Assembly: GCA_946122785.1 (NCBI GenBank)
Contig: CAMGYJ010000008.1
Location: 56,430,963 to 56,494,962 of the forward strand
DNA: 64,000 bases
DNA from: Linum tenue
Taxonomy: Eukaryota; Streptophyta; Magnoliopsida; Malpighiales; Linaceae
Reading direction: 5' to 3'
Under the pieces are notes generated by a model that was not told where the DNA came from, made no database searches, and worked only from the letters and a program-made list of their open reading frames with translations. The translations under genes were made by a program, and so were the position numbers. How positions within the stretch are numbered: position 1 is the stretch's first letter; every line of letters starts with the position of its first letter. Positions 22,581 through 34,030 of this stretch are shown in pieces.

Positions 22581-24436
22581 TGAGACCATATCATGTTTGA
22601 TGATGAAACTAAGGGTTATTCAGATTTGTGTGTGTATATATATAAATATTTTATCATGAAAATTGATCAAGAATCATTGGTTTGGAGTGTGGAATGGATT
22701 GGATCGAAGGAAGGGAAGTAGTGGAAGAGGAAGTAGAAAAATACGTTTTGAACCTTCAACTTCAATTGAGTGTCAAACCCAAAAATCTTGCACCAAATGG
22801 GTAGAATATTTTATATGTTGTATCCCTATAAATATAGTTTCAGTAGCAACAAGAATCAATCGTTTTGATTAATAATTGAGTGAGATGTGATCAGAATGGT
22901 GAATGGGGGGGGGGGGGGTAAAATTCCACGGGCACCGTTTGAGATCCCTGGCCGGGGATCATTGGGGGGTGACTACAGAATGACTCCAGAGGGACCCCCG
23001 GGAAGGGAAGCCAAATCCCCAACCGGAGATCAATGAGGAGTGCATGGGATTGTCCTAAGGGTGGGAAAATGCATCTTTTGACCCAAAACGCGCCCACCTT
23101 GACCCCTATATGCAATTATATAAGTACATGCTTGCTTTAGATTATTAAATGTTTGTTATATCGGTGATTAAAGGGAACGAGAAATCGGGGAGGCATTCAA
23201 GGGCAAAGGACTTGCGAATTGGAAATCGAATTGTGAGTAAGTTCTAACCTAGCAGCCTAATAAATTTAAGCATGATATTTGGGTCATGAGCAGCCCAAAT
23301 ACAAGGAAATGACTTAGAAACGGTAAATTGATTGATGTGATTCATTGAGGTTATGATGTGTGTGTGTGTGTGAATGAATCGGTGAATGGTGGTTGATGAT
23401 AATCACCATGATTATCTTGATGATGATTAATAAGATGATAATGGTGATGTCAACGATATGAGAAGATGTTGATGATTATGGGAATGATGATGAGTATGGG
23501 AATTATGGTAATGAAGTTTGATGATTATGATAATGATGATGAAGATGAAGTGTTGTGAAGTGAGATTTGTTCTTTCATTATTTTTGCTCATTTAAACCCC
23601 CCGGCAACTCATGCACAGGGAGTAAAAATTGATTATGTGATAAGTCCTTAGTAAGGACTTGAGTGTATGATCGGCTTAAGTCTGATTGCCCGGGTCATGG
23701 GAGATTTTTCACCGATGCCTTAGGTCGGCAGCGGAGGAGGAGCCTAGGAATCAAGGAGGAGGTGGAGGAGGCGGTGGGGAAAGAAGTTAGGTTTTGCATG
23801 GCTAGTTGGAGGGAATTTGACTGTTGCATAATGCATCATGTATGTGTGTTGTTTATTGTGTGTATGTGCCTCGTGTATCGGGGAAAGTGTAATTGATGTT
23901 ATGATTGATGTTGTGATAGATGATATCTTTAAACTGATGTCATACTTGGTGATTTATGTGATGATTGTATCGATGTCATACCTCATAAATGATGTTATTA
24001 TGAAAACTGATATAGTACTTTTGGGGGTGCTAGAGATTGGTGTAATGCTAGGGGTGACATCGTGATTCCAAAATATTATGATTATATGAATTATGAATCT
24101 AGTTTAGAGATCACTCATTGAGGTGACGTCTCACTCCCGTTAACAGATTTCCCCCCTTTGATACTAGGTAGTAGATGTACGAGCTTCGGGACTCAGCAAG
24201 CTCAAGGATATATATATCATGATGAGGTGGTGGCGACTCGAACTCCGGCATGATGTGTACATTTTATTTTGAGGAGAAGTGAATCTTCTCCAGGGTCATG
24301 CATGTTTTAAATACTTTCAGGTTCGAGTTTTGTAATGTAAAAAATGTAAGATTTTGGATGTTTTCGGAGTTTGTAAATTATGCATGGTTTGAACATATTT
24401 AAAGATATGTTGTATAAAAGGGTGTTGGGTGTTACA
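22581..24436 (+). mobile_element. Putative solo LTR of another gypsy family
   Basis: The block separates the env-like tail from the Element A 3' region. It begins TGAGACC and ends GGGTGTTACA, a plausible TG...CA pair, and ends in a promoter/polyadenylation-like AT-rich zone. It contains GATCCCTGGCCGGGGATC (about 22941), a G-run (22907-22918), GATGAT-rich repeats (23390-23550) and no coding sequence. The flanking 5-mers GTTCA and GCTCA are similar but offset by one base, so the boundaries are not proven. Confidence 0.45.
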
Positions 24437-24843
24437 TGCTCAACCAATAAGGGTCGACTTTGAAAATGCAGGTTAGAACCCCACAAATGAAAATGAATGG
24501 GAAAAAAAAAGAAAGAGTAAGGAAAAGGGGTTCCTACATATCTAATGAAGGGAAAAAAGAGCACCTGTCAAGACGAGTCCATGGTTCTGTGTGTTTTGAC
24601 AGTCTCTGCATCCACCAATCATCTGTCCAGATTCTAGTACGTGGCATAATTCTGACTCGGGACTAGAGTTCCCACCGAGGTAGTTAGGTGATGTCTTGTG
24701 TATCAGTTGACCTCTTAAGTTTCTAAGTGGTCTAGAAACCCACTGCCGACGATCATGATTGTAGGTTGCTATGTAGGTCTAGTGAGCTGCATTGGTTTGA
24801 GTTAGTTTTGCTCGAGGACACGCAAACAATTAAGTGTGGGGGA
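24437..24843 (+). other. 3' non-coding region and polypurine tract of an Athila-type element
   Basis: No frame is seen. It ends with GCTCGAGGACACGCAAACAA and then AAGTGTGGGGGA (24832-24843). This is the usual Athila polypurine-tract context directly before a 3' LTR. Confidence 0.65.
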
Positions 24844-26305
24844 TATAATCTTTTGTTATTTACGCATGTATCTCCCACCATTCTTAGACTGTCTGAGGAT
24901 CGATTTCTCGCATTTTAAACTAATTTCACGCTAGGTTGTGTCTTTACATCGTATTTCATGACTTTGACCTAAAATGAAGATTTAGGAGCGAGTTTCAGGT
25001 CAACATGGGGATCGGACGAGACTTGAGAATTGGAGAGTCAAAATCCCCAGTCATGCCATCAATTCCTTGACCGGGGATCATTAGCAAGGATTGGGGAAGG
25101 TGATATGTTCCCTCTGATCGCGGAACAACAGAATCTAACCGGGGAATGTGACCGAGGAAGGCCATTTTGTGACATATATAAGCCGCACTTAGGTTTTTGT
25201 GAAAGGGGACGATTTTCCAAGTTTTGAAACGACAAAAGAGAGTCTTAGAGATAGCAAGTGATTAAGAATAGCTTTCGGAAGAGATTGGAGTCGTCTAAGG
25301 TCATTAGAGCTCGATCCTTCAACCTCGAAGTGCGGATGCATCACCTAGAGAAGAATCCCATCTTTCACACAATGATTTCCACTTCCAAGTTTGTGTTTTC
25401 CCTTCTATCCATGAAGTAATATCTCTTCTTATCTGGAAATTAAGAACCCTAGTCGTGTATGTTAGGAATGATCGCATGAACTCATTCTCATGCATAATTG
25501 ATTATCTTATATCCAATTCAGGCATTATTCTGAATTGCATGAGTCTGTGCATAGGTTAAAAAGAGCAACCCTAACTAGAACTAGTGAATCGATTGCTTTA
25601 GTCGAGAAGTCGATTCACTGTTCTGTAATGGAATTGAAATCTAGTAGAGGAAGTTTTGTGTGTTAGTGCCTCGGTTAGCTTATTTCGGTGGAGGTTAGTC
25701 GCCCGCCAGGTATTCTAACTAAGAGGGTCTGGAACCCTTTAGTCGAGACTCTAGACTTGTCAAGAACTTTCTGTTGTATAACTATCAATCAACCTAACTT
25801 AACTGCAGACTAAGGGGCACATGCCTGGGTGACCTTTCTCATACTTGGGAATCAGAACATTTGCTTGTTTTCTTTCTACTTTTGTTTAGAATAAATTTCA
25901 CTCAACTTTCGAGCACATCTCATATATCATGATTAGCTATTTAGCACGATAATGGTAATAGAGAGTCATGCAGTCATAGAAAGGGAGCCATTCTTCATCC
26001 TGGGTTATTAGTTAATTGGTTGTTCGATAGTAAACAATTAATTGATCAGTATATAGTTATGCTCGATAGAGACAATTAATATTTTAGAGGTATCTTAACT
26101 ATGGAAATTTGGATTAAAATAATTAGTAGAAATTCTAAATAAAATTAATATTCAAACGTCCTACAAACGCGTTTTCTCACTCGAAGAGAATTGTGTTAGT
26201 ATGTTGGTAATTCACTAGTCCTCGAGGGATCGACACTCCTTATCATTTATTACTTGATAACGATTTGTTTACTCACATGATATGCCTATAAGTTTTCGAC
26301 TATCA
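24844..26305 (+). mobile_element. Athila-type LTR flanked by both a PPT and a PBS
   Basis: LTR of about 1460 bp following a PPT on its left and ending ACTATCA before a PBS on its right. The expected starting TG is altered (TATAATC). The palindrome cassette at 25040-25150 (GACCGGGGATC, AACCGGGGAA) lies directly upstream of a TATA box (CATATATAAGCC, about 25172). It is diverged from LTR A, so it is not the matching 3' LTR of Element A in a simple sense. Confidence 0.7.
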
Positions 26306-26311
26306 AGTTTT

Positions 26312-26329
26312 TGGCATCGTTGTCGGGGA
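26312..26329 (+). promoter_or_regulatory. Degenerate primer binding site
   Basis: TGGCATCGTTGTCGGGGA matches the Athila PBS except for three changes (G-to-A and two C-to-T), as expected from decay of methylated cytosines. Confidence 0.75.
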
Positions 26330-26396
26330 CTAGTTTTTTCTTACTAATTGATCTTCTCTTTTTGTGAACATTTTTTATCTTTCATTTCCTTTAACC

Positions 26397-26609
26397 ATGA
26401 ATCCAAATGGCTATTATAACACATGAGAGGATCCAGACTTACCTATTTGTGATAAACTCCAATGGCAAGATCAAATTCTCCAAAGCCATGATTTTAGATT
26501 TCAACAACAACCCTATTTATTTCATCATCAACCACTCCACGAAGAATTCTACTCCCCTCCCACCTTTCAATAATATTCATCAGCAAACCTATTTCTTTCA
26601 ATATATCCA
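26397..26609 (+). pseudogene. Start of a gag gene, truncated
   Basis: Reads MNPNGYYNT, then a stop, then DLPICDKLQWQDQILQSHDF. This is similar in layout to the gag start of Element C (MDPHAFSNHWGYPPPPEW). It is cut off by the family-F LTR after about 60 codons. Confidence 0.5.
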
Positions 26610-27400
26610 TATATACATAGTAAACCCTAAAACTAGGGTTTGGGGTTTAGAGTCCTTAGTAAGTTAGAGGACTACTCTATAAAGGAGGGAAGAAGTTACA
26701 GAGAAGAAATTGAAAAAGACTTGAGGTTGAGGAAGATGCCTCCTCTCTTCTAGCTCCTTCTCCTTCCTTCAGCTTCTCTCTCTTCTCTCTCTCTAAAATC
26801 ATAAATTCTTCTCTCAAAATTAGCTCATCCAAAAGGGGGAAAGGGGTCTCCTATTTATAGGCAATCAGAGGACGAACAAGTTTGCGGCCACAAGGGCAGA
26901 GATCGTGGGCGGGATCTTCAGAGGTGAGGTCGCGATCTTGAAACGCAGTCATACTGGCCTTCGGAATTGAGGATATCACAGGCTGACTTTGTGGTCGTGA
27001 TCCACGAGTAACGACCGCGATCTTCCTTGCGGTCAAATAACATTGTGGCCATGATTCGACAAGGGAAACTCTATGTTTCGCCTTGGCTCCTTCCTCGAAA
27101 GTTTGCGCCCTGAGCCCTCCAATTCATGGCCGCGATCTTCAGCTAGACTTTGCGGGTTAGGATATCGGCCGTGATCTTCACTTCTAGGCCAAAATCCACA
27201 ATATTCTGCCACCTTGCTACACTTGTGACATTGTTTTGTACCTAATTCGCATATATAATCTAACACACCCTAAAATCACATCGAATTCAAATAGGAACAG
27301 AATAGGGATGAAATTGACGATGTTTGAGCATTTATGCACATGAATTGGCATGAAACAGATTTCAATATGAAGGGTAAATAACACTAATTTTGGTGTTATC
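26610..27400 (-). mobile_element. Partial LTR, family F
   Basis: On the minus strand it begins TGATAACACC at 27400, carries a palindrome zone at 26880-27190 (GATCGTGGGCGGGATC, GGTCGCGATC, GGCCGCGATC) and then a TATA box (CTATAAATAG at about 26859-26868). It is shared with 11219-12311. The left end is truncated at about 26610. It interrupts the beginning of the copia LTR at 27401-27440. Confidence 0.6.
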
Positions 27401-27678
27401 AAGCGGATGATAGTCCGATTCAAGTCACATCAATAAATCTCCACCTTAACTTGAATCCTCTTCCTCTGAAATTTCTGATGTACTCTTATCCTTTTATCCC
27501 TCCTACCATCAATGCCCCTTAGGGCTGATTCACCCACTCAAGGCATTCAGCAAGTCCAAGCAGTGTTGGAACTTGCCATGTGGAACCGACTTCGTGAACA
27601 TGTCAGCAGGATTATCCATGGTGCCAACCTTCTTCGCCTTAATCCTCTTCTCTGTCCTCAAGAAATGATACCTCACAT
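27401..27678 (-). pseudogene. Ty1/copia pol C-terminus and PPT
   Basis: Minus-strand frame RYHFLRTEKR...NPADMFTKSV...KFQHCLDLLNALSG then stop, the conserved end of copia RNase H. Further left are the polypurine tract AAGGTGGAGAT and about 30 bp of the copia 3' LTR before LTR F. It joins in frame with 29098-29728 once the solo LTR is removed. Confidence 0.85.
27674..27678. repeat. Target-site duplication CACAT, left
   Basis: CACAT, repeated perfectly at 29093-29097 on the other side of the solo LTR. Confidence 0.9.
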
Positions 27679-29092
27679 TGACACGCCAAAACACAACACC
27701 AAACTGCGACCAAGTGTAATCGCAGCCCGGGAATGCAGTAACAGGCAAGTTCAATTATCAACCCGGGGTCTAGATCTACTGCTTACTCCGTGATTCTCTA
27801 TTATCTAGCAAACTAGTTCGAGTGATTGTTGTTAAAAGTAAAAGCAATAAGAAAGCAGTAAATTGTTCGGTTTTCTAAAGCAGGCAAGAGTCACTCGGGA
27901 TTGAGTCCCCCTAGCCCCTTAGTTAGGTTCAATTGCAATTCCCTGGGTTGATTTACTGTTGATTAGACTGCGGAAGATCCGACAGTAGCTTGGAATCTCT
28001 TAAGCTGACCAAGCCCTCTCAGTCTAACTACCCGGCAGACGACTAGTCTTCACCGGGATAGAAAGCTGAGGCTATGAACACAGAACTCCACTACTGGAAT
28101 TGAATTCCAGTACAAAGCAGTAAACTGGCTAACTCTCGTATAGCCAATCTCCTACTATCGAATGAAGGGACTCTAACAACCTAATCAGATTTTATCTATC
28201 TCAGGTTGCAGCAGAAATTGAGAAAAGCTGATCAGACTCCAATCAATTCAATAAACATGCGTCATTCGATTAAAATCAAACAGTAATATCATCCCAAGTC
28301 ATTACAATCAAATCCCTAACACAAGGAACTAGGGTTCTTCATACCCAAGTGAGAGAAGGGTTCTACTCCATAGAGAGAGAAGAGAAAACAGTAATCGGGG
28401 TAGTCATACTCATAACGATGAGGAAAATCTGCTCCGGGATGATGATTTCCACTCCTATGATGATCTCCAAGCTCGATTCGACGAAACCCAGCTCCGAGAT
28501 AGCTTCTCGGATATGTTCTTCGCACTTTCTCTCTCTAGGGCTCTGTTTTTGCTCTGAAAACTCGATTCTCCCACTTTTGGCTCGGAGTAGGCTCTAAAAC
28601 CAGGATTTCCCGACTCGCACGGCCAGGGTGCACGGCCGTGAAGATCACCACTTTGGTCGTGCGGCTCAAAACGCGGCGTATGGTTTAGTTCTTAGGCTTC
28701 TCACACGGCCAGGGTGCACGGCCGTGCAGAGCTCCCGTCCAGCCCGTGCTCGGCCTCGGCAAAAACCACACGGCCAGGGTGCACTTTGCACGACCGTGTG
28801 ATTTTCATGGTTTGCCCGTGCGTGGCCTCGGCAAAAAGCGCACGGCCATCTTGCTCACTTGCACGGCCGTGTGAAGCCCTAGCCTGCCCGTGCAGCTTCC
28901 TTGAAGCCTCGCCATTCGTCCGATCTTCGTCCAATCGACCCCAGACTCGCTCCTAAGCCTTCATTCACGTACTAGGACCTGAAATATCACAAACAAGCAC
29001 AACCTAGCGTGAAATCGGCCTAAAACACGAGAATCAACACCTCAAACGGTGTAAGAATGGGGGTAAAAACATGTGTAAATGACGGTCTATCA
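27679..29092 (-). mobile_element. Solo LTR, Athila type, inside copia RNase H
   Basis: A 1414-bp LTR in minus orientation (TGATAGACCG ... GCGTGTCA) with perfect 5-bp duplications. It is related to LTR A over its right-hand half in LTR orientation. Its palindrome zone at 28618-28880 repeats CACGGCCAGGGTGCAC with CGGCCGTG partners about four times. No internal sequence is attached. Confidence 0.9.
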
Positions 29093-29097
29093 CACAT

Positions 29098-29728
29098 CTA
29101 TGTGCTTAGTCCTCTCATGGTGGACTTGATCCTTGGCCAAGCATATTGCACTCAAGCTGTCGCAATACACAACTGGTTGATCATGATGTAGACCCATATC
29201 ACTAACCAGCCCATTTGACCATATTCCCTCCTTAGCAGCTTATGTCAACGCCATGTACTCTACTTCAGCAGTAGACAATGTCACCATCGACTGCAGAGTT
29301 TCCTTCCAGCTCACTAAAAAACTCCCAAGAGTGAATACATAACCGGTCATTGATGTTCTCATGTCAACATCTCCAGCATAGTCAAAATCTGAATAACCAG
29401 ACACTAAGCTCTCCGTATCACTTCTGAAGCTAATCCCCACATCAGATGTACCCTTAAGGTACCGAACGATCCTCTTCACAGCCTGCCAATGCTCATTCCC
29501 GGGTTGTATCATGAACCTGCTGACAACACTAACAACATGTGCAAGATCAGGTATAGTGCAAACCATAGCGTATATCAAACTACCAACTGCACTAGCATAT
29601 GGGACTCTCGACAAGTACTCCTTCTCAGCCTCTGACTGCGGTGCATAAACTGAGGATAGATGAACATTTGAAGCACTAGGAGTATTCAAGGGCTTTGTTG
29701 AAGTCATGGCAAACCTGGACAGACCCAA
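29098..29728 (-). pseudogene. Ty1/copia RT C-terminus and RNase H fragment
   Basis: Minus-strand frame with SRVPYASAVGSLIYAMVCTIPDLA, VKRIVRYLKGTSDVG, SGYSDFDYAGDVDMRTSMTGYVFTL (RNase H Asp), VTLSTAEVEYMALT (Glu). It then continues to TKHIDV at the solo LTR junction. The N-terminal RT, integrase and gag are missing, because the sequence switches to an Athila protease fragment at 29729. A stop also interrupts it near 29240. Confidence 0.9.
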
Positions 29729-30088
29729 GCATTTTTACTATCCCTTGCATTATAGGTAGCCTTTATGTAGGGAAGTTCTTGGCGGACTTAGGCGCGAGCA
29801 TAATTGTGATGTCATATAAAATATTTAAAAAGTAGGCCTAGGTGAACCTAGTAATATCAGAATGAGCATACATTTGGCTTATTGTTCGATTATGCATCCT
29901 AGAGGCATTGCAGAGGAATTTATTGTCACAGTAGGGCCATTTGCATATCCTATTGATTTTGTGATTCTCGATATTAATGAGGATGTGGATGTGCCTTTAA
30001 TTCTGGTTAGACCATTTCTTGCCACCGCCAAGGAACTTAATGATGTAAATGATGGCGAGTTGATTTACATTTTTTGTTACTGACAAAC
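29729..30088 (+). pseudogene. Athila protease fragment
   Basis: Parallels 15485-15835 closely: FTIPCIIGSLYVGKFLADLGASIIVMS, frameshift, then GIAEEFIVTVGPFAYPIDFVILDINEDVDVPLILVRPFLAT. It breaks off before an LTR of the Element B family. It is an orphan piece of a further Athila copy. Confidence 0.85.
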
Positions 30089-31363
30089 TGATAATCGGCT
30101 TTAACATATTGATTTTTTGGACTTTATGTGATTATTCGTGGTATGTTTTAGCCAATTGGTGCTAGTTTAGGGCTCGCTAACCCGGGAATGGTTGAAAAAC
30201 CATTACTGCCTAGTGCCATGAGTTTGATATGTTGCAGGTGGAAATAGCACGAAAAAGAAGCGAGTGCACAAGCAATCAATCGGGCTCGAATCACTGGTGG
30301 AATACTCACTTAGGCCAGGAAGAGTTTTGTCATCTTTTGGGCAGAAATATATTTGGGCCAGAGACTTTGAACGAAAGGAGGAAAAATTCTGGGGGAGGAT
30401 TTTCTCTTGGGCCAAAAGAAGTGGGCCTGAACTTTGGATTGATGGCGGCAATTTCTGGGGGATGGAGAGACTTTTGATGGACACGAAAAGGCTGGGAAAA
30501 GGGGACTCTCGGGGGCAATTATTGGAGGGATTTGCTTTTGGGGCGAAGAAAAGCAGCGACGCAGCGCAAGTTGGGATCGCGGAGAAGCAGCTGGCGCGGG
30601 GCGATCGAGTGCAGGACAGGGAAGAAAATTTCAGTATTTTTCTCCTTTGTTTTGATTCGTGACATGATGATTATGAACATGATTACATCTTTTGATTTCA
30701 TCACGAACTAAACCCCAATTTCTGGGTGAAACACCATAGGATGTAGCTATTTCTTGATTTGATGGATTGATTCATATTTCTTTTCTTCCAATCTCTATGG
30801 CATGAAATTACTTAATGCTTTGTGTTGACTGGCCACCAATACAATGATTTGTTGTTAATTAGGTTATTAGCGACAGTGAAACCCTAATAACTGAACCTAT
30901 TTCATGTGACATAATAACTTATCGAAGCGACAGTGGATTAAATAAGGTACTATGCGGTCTTGATTGGGATATCGTTCTTCAGGCTAAATAGTTAATTCAT
31001 TGAGCTACGACAGTAGGATTTGAATTAATTGTTTAGTACGTGGTAATTCCCGACAGGGGGAGCTAGCACTTTCGAGATATCCCGACTGTAGAGATATGGA
31101 TTAAACTGATTAGAATAGGTGAATTAATCTGGATAGGATAGGTAGCGAGTCCCGGTGTTTCTCCCAGAGCTTTCTCCCATTGATTTAAACCCGACAAGTT
31201 TACTTTGCTTAATTAGTTTAATTATTTTGCTAGTAGTTAATAATCTCATTCAACCATTTTCACTTATAGTTTGCTCTACAAAATTGATAGAACTTAAGGT
31301 TGTACCAGTCCCTGAGAGACGATACCCGGACTTTCCGGTTTACTACGAGATATGATTGAGGCA
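30089..31363 (+). mobile_element. LTR of the Element B family, 3'-truncated, opposite orientation
   Basis: Starts TGATAATCGGCTTTAA and follows the Element B LTR through to TGATTGAGGCAT. It lacks the last ~20 bp (CGCTTTTGCCCTATCA). Diverged from the two LTRs of Element B, so it is an older copy of the same family. It ends at a fragment of LINE sequence. Confidence 0.8.
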
Positions 31364-31440
31364 TAGTTAGGATCCTGTTATGGAGGACAAGCCACAGGAA
31401 AAAACACACTTTCCCGGGAATAAACGGCTTCCATATCTGT
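31364..31440 (-). pseudogene. Small LINE fragment between two LTR-element pieces
   Basis: Minus-strand IWKPFIPGKVCFFLWLVLHN matches the conserved zf-RVT entry of plant LINEs. Only about 75 bp is present. It is fused in frame to Athila gag upstream and to LTR sequence downstream, making a 149-codon chimeric frame (31260-31709). Confidence 0.5.
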
Positions 31441-32054
31441 TTGATCATCACGAGACATTCTTGATCATGATCATCACGGGAGCTCTCTGTGACAACTTCT
31501 GTATGCTCCACAATGTCCTTGTAGCCTCCTTCATCCTCCTCCCCTTCTTCTATGGCAGCAGAAAGGTGATCTTGAGCAAGCTGTGCACAAACTTGCTCAA
31601 CCCACTCTGATTGCTTTGCTGAGTGCTGAACAATCTCTACCATTTCATGGAGAAAGGAAGGGTCACGAGGAACAACAGGAGGAGAAATGGATTTGATTAT
31701 AAGGTCCATCTTGGGGATGGATCTCTCTATGTCCTAACAACTGCTCCATGAGAAGCCTCAATTGATAGTTTGGATCTGGCCGTGGAGTGTAGCATGGCTC
31801 TGCAGAATGGCCCGTGAAGGCCGTCATGGCTAACTCCAACTTTGATGGCCCTTCTCGTTGTGGGACGAATTCTTCTTGATAAGGGGATTGTTCTTGAAAT
31901 GACCAGGGGTCTGATTATTCTTCATAGTAGGGGGTTGATACTGAAACCCGAATCCATAGTCTTCTCCTTCTTGATTGCTCCATGAGGTCTCGGGGTAATA
32001 CCACTCTGGTGGTGGTGGATACCCCCAATGGTTGGAGAAGGCATGAGGATCCAT
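31441..32054 (-). pseudogene. Element C gag, 5' part
   Basis: Minus strand: MDPHAFSNHWGYPPPPEWYY at 32054 opens the frame. After a break it continues as MDLIIKSISPPVVPRDPSFL...EDEGGYKDIVEHTEVV. It lies directly downstream of the Element C PBS. The remainder of Element C is missing beyond 31441. Confidence 0.6.
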
Positions 32055-32167
32055 GATTTAGATCTGCACCAACAAAGACAAAAATACCCAAGTGAAAAGC
32101 AATGGTGGAAAAGAAAAGAAAAACGCTAAAGTAACAAACCTAGGCCTTTCCTAACAATCTAGAAAGT

Positions 32168-32185
32168 TCCCCGGCAACGGCGCCA
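32168..32185 (-). promoter_or_regulatory. Primer binding site of Element C
   Basis: On the minus strand this is TGGCGCCGTTGCCGGGGA, the unaltered tRNA-Asp-type PBS, 11 bp from the LTR end. Confidence 0.9.
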
Positions 32186-32196
32186 AGAACTGGACT

Positions 32197-32567
32197 TGCT
32201 AAAACACAACTCCTAACAATGGCAAAGTGTAACCAATGAAAGGGAATGCAGTATAGTGGCACAAGTAATAAATATCAAATCAACGGGTCTCTAGAGTTAC
32301 TATTACTCAGGTTCAGTTCATTATCTAGTAGACCTGATTAAAATAGAAGAACTATAACTACTCTAGCAAACTACAATTACATTTAATCTAATTACAGGTT
32401 AGGAACTCACTTAGGTGTGATTCCCCTAGCCACTAGCGAGATTAGTGATTAATGATCTCTAACTTGTTTCACTTTCATTCACAATGCGGAGAATCCTCGA
32501 CTAGACCTTGAATCTTGTCTAAAGGAACAAAGCCCTCTTGAGTCGATTGCCTAGAGGGACGTATCCT
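32197..32567 (-). mobile_element. LTR of Element C, first part, split by Element B
   Basis: Starts TGCTAAAACACAAC on the plus strand, which is the LTR 3' end. It continues at 39860 after Element B. The join is confirmed by the related LTR at 16356, which reads uninterrupted across GACGTATCCTTCTCTAG. Confidence 0.9.
32563..32567. repeat. Target-site duplication ATCCT, left
   Basis: ATCCT here and TTCCT at 39860-39864, one mismatch. The uninterrupted relative reads GTATCCTTCTC. Confidence 0.85.
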
Positions 32568-34007
32568 TGATAGGGCAAAAGCGTAATGCCTCAATCCTAT
32601 CTCGTAGTAAACCGGAAAGTCCGGGTATCGTCTCTCAGGGACTGGTACAACCTTAAGTTCTATCAATTTTGTAGAGCAAACTATAGGTGAAAATGGTTGA
32701 ATGAGATTATTAACTACTAGCAAAATAATTAAACTAATTAAGCAAAGTAAACTTGTCGGGTTTAAATCAATGGGAGAAAGCTCTGGGAGAAACACCGGGA
32801 TTCACTACCTATCCTATCCAGATTAATTCACATATTCCAATCAATTTAATCCATATCTCTATAGCCAGGATATCACTACTGTGCTAGCTATCCCTGTCGG
32901 GAATTACTACGTACTAAATAATCAATTCAAATCCTACTGTCGTAGCTCAATGAATTAACTATATAGTCTGAAGATCGATATCCTATTTAAGACCGCATAG
33001 CACCTTCTTTAATCCAATGTCGCTTCGATAAGTTACTATGTCACATGAAATAGATTCAGTTATTAGGGTTTCACTGTCGCTAATAACCTAATTAACTACA
33101 AATCATTGTATTGGTGGCCAGTCAACACAAAGCATTAAGTAATTTCATGCAATAGAGATTGGAAGAAAAGAAATACGAATCAATCCATCTATTTTAGAAA
33201 TAGCTACATCCTATGGTGTTTCCCCCAGAAATCGGGGTTTAGTTCATGACGAAATCAAAAGATCTAATTATGTTCATAATCATCATGTCACTAAAAAGAA
33301 ACGGAATGAAAATACTCGAGAAGAAGCAAGCTGCGCTGGCGCTGCTCTATCTTGTCCCGCGCTGCTGTTCTTCTCCTCTCTGCCGCGCGACTTCTCTCTC
33401 TAATTCGTTCTGTCTCCCAAAAAGAGATTCTTCCCCCCTCTGAATCTCGCCGCCAGCTCTTCTTTTTCTCCCCCAAAATTCCGCTTCCTTTAATTCCAAT
33501 TATTCCCTGCCAAAATTCGTCTCCAATTCTCCCAAAGCAATCTCGTTTCTAGTCCAAAAAAAACCTCCACCAGATAATTTTCTAGCCCATTCCCTCCTTC
33601 CCCCGAGAAATTGGGTGTCCAATTAATTGGACCTCCTGGCCCATTCTTTCCTTCTTTCTCAAGGACCTCGTCCCCAAAGAAATCCCCAGTCCAAATCACC
33701 TCGTCCTTTCTTCCAAAAATAGTCCCTGGCCCAAAAAATAATTCCCCCAAAAGATGACAAAACTCTTTCTGGCCCAATTGCATCTCCTCCCCGAGACAAA
33801 ACGATTTGGGCCCAATTGATTGCTCGTGCACTTGCTTCTTTTTCGTGCTTTCGCCACCTGTAACATATCAAACTCATGGCACTAGGTAGTAATGGTTTTT
33901 CAACCATTCTCGGGTTAGGGAACCCTAAAATAGCACCAATTGGCTAAAACATACCATAGGATAATCACATAAAGTCCAAGAATCCGATATATTAAAGCCG
34001 AATATCA
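32568..34007 (-). repeat. Element B 3' LTR
   Basis: 1440 bp, TGATATTCGG ... CCCTATCA on the minus strand. It contains the perfect palindrome GTCCAATTAATTGGAC at 33617-33632, upstream of the leader in LTR orientation. Confidence 0.93.
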
Positions 34008-34030
34008 CAACCCCACACTCAATTGTTGCT
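34008..34030 (-). promoter_or_regulatory. Element B polypurine tract
   Basis: On the minus strand the sequence GAGTGTGGGGTTG directly precedes the TGATATT start of the 3' LTR, the typical Athila PPT position. Confidence 0.8.

Noticed and set aside
22576..24441. 5-bp duplication GTTCA/GCTCA around the putative solo LTR
   Set aside because: One mismatch and offset by a base from the CA end; not convincing.
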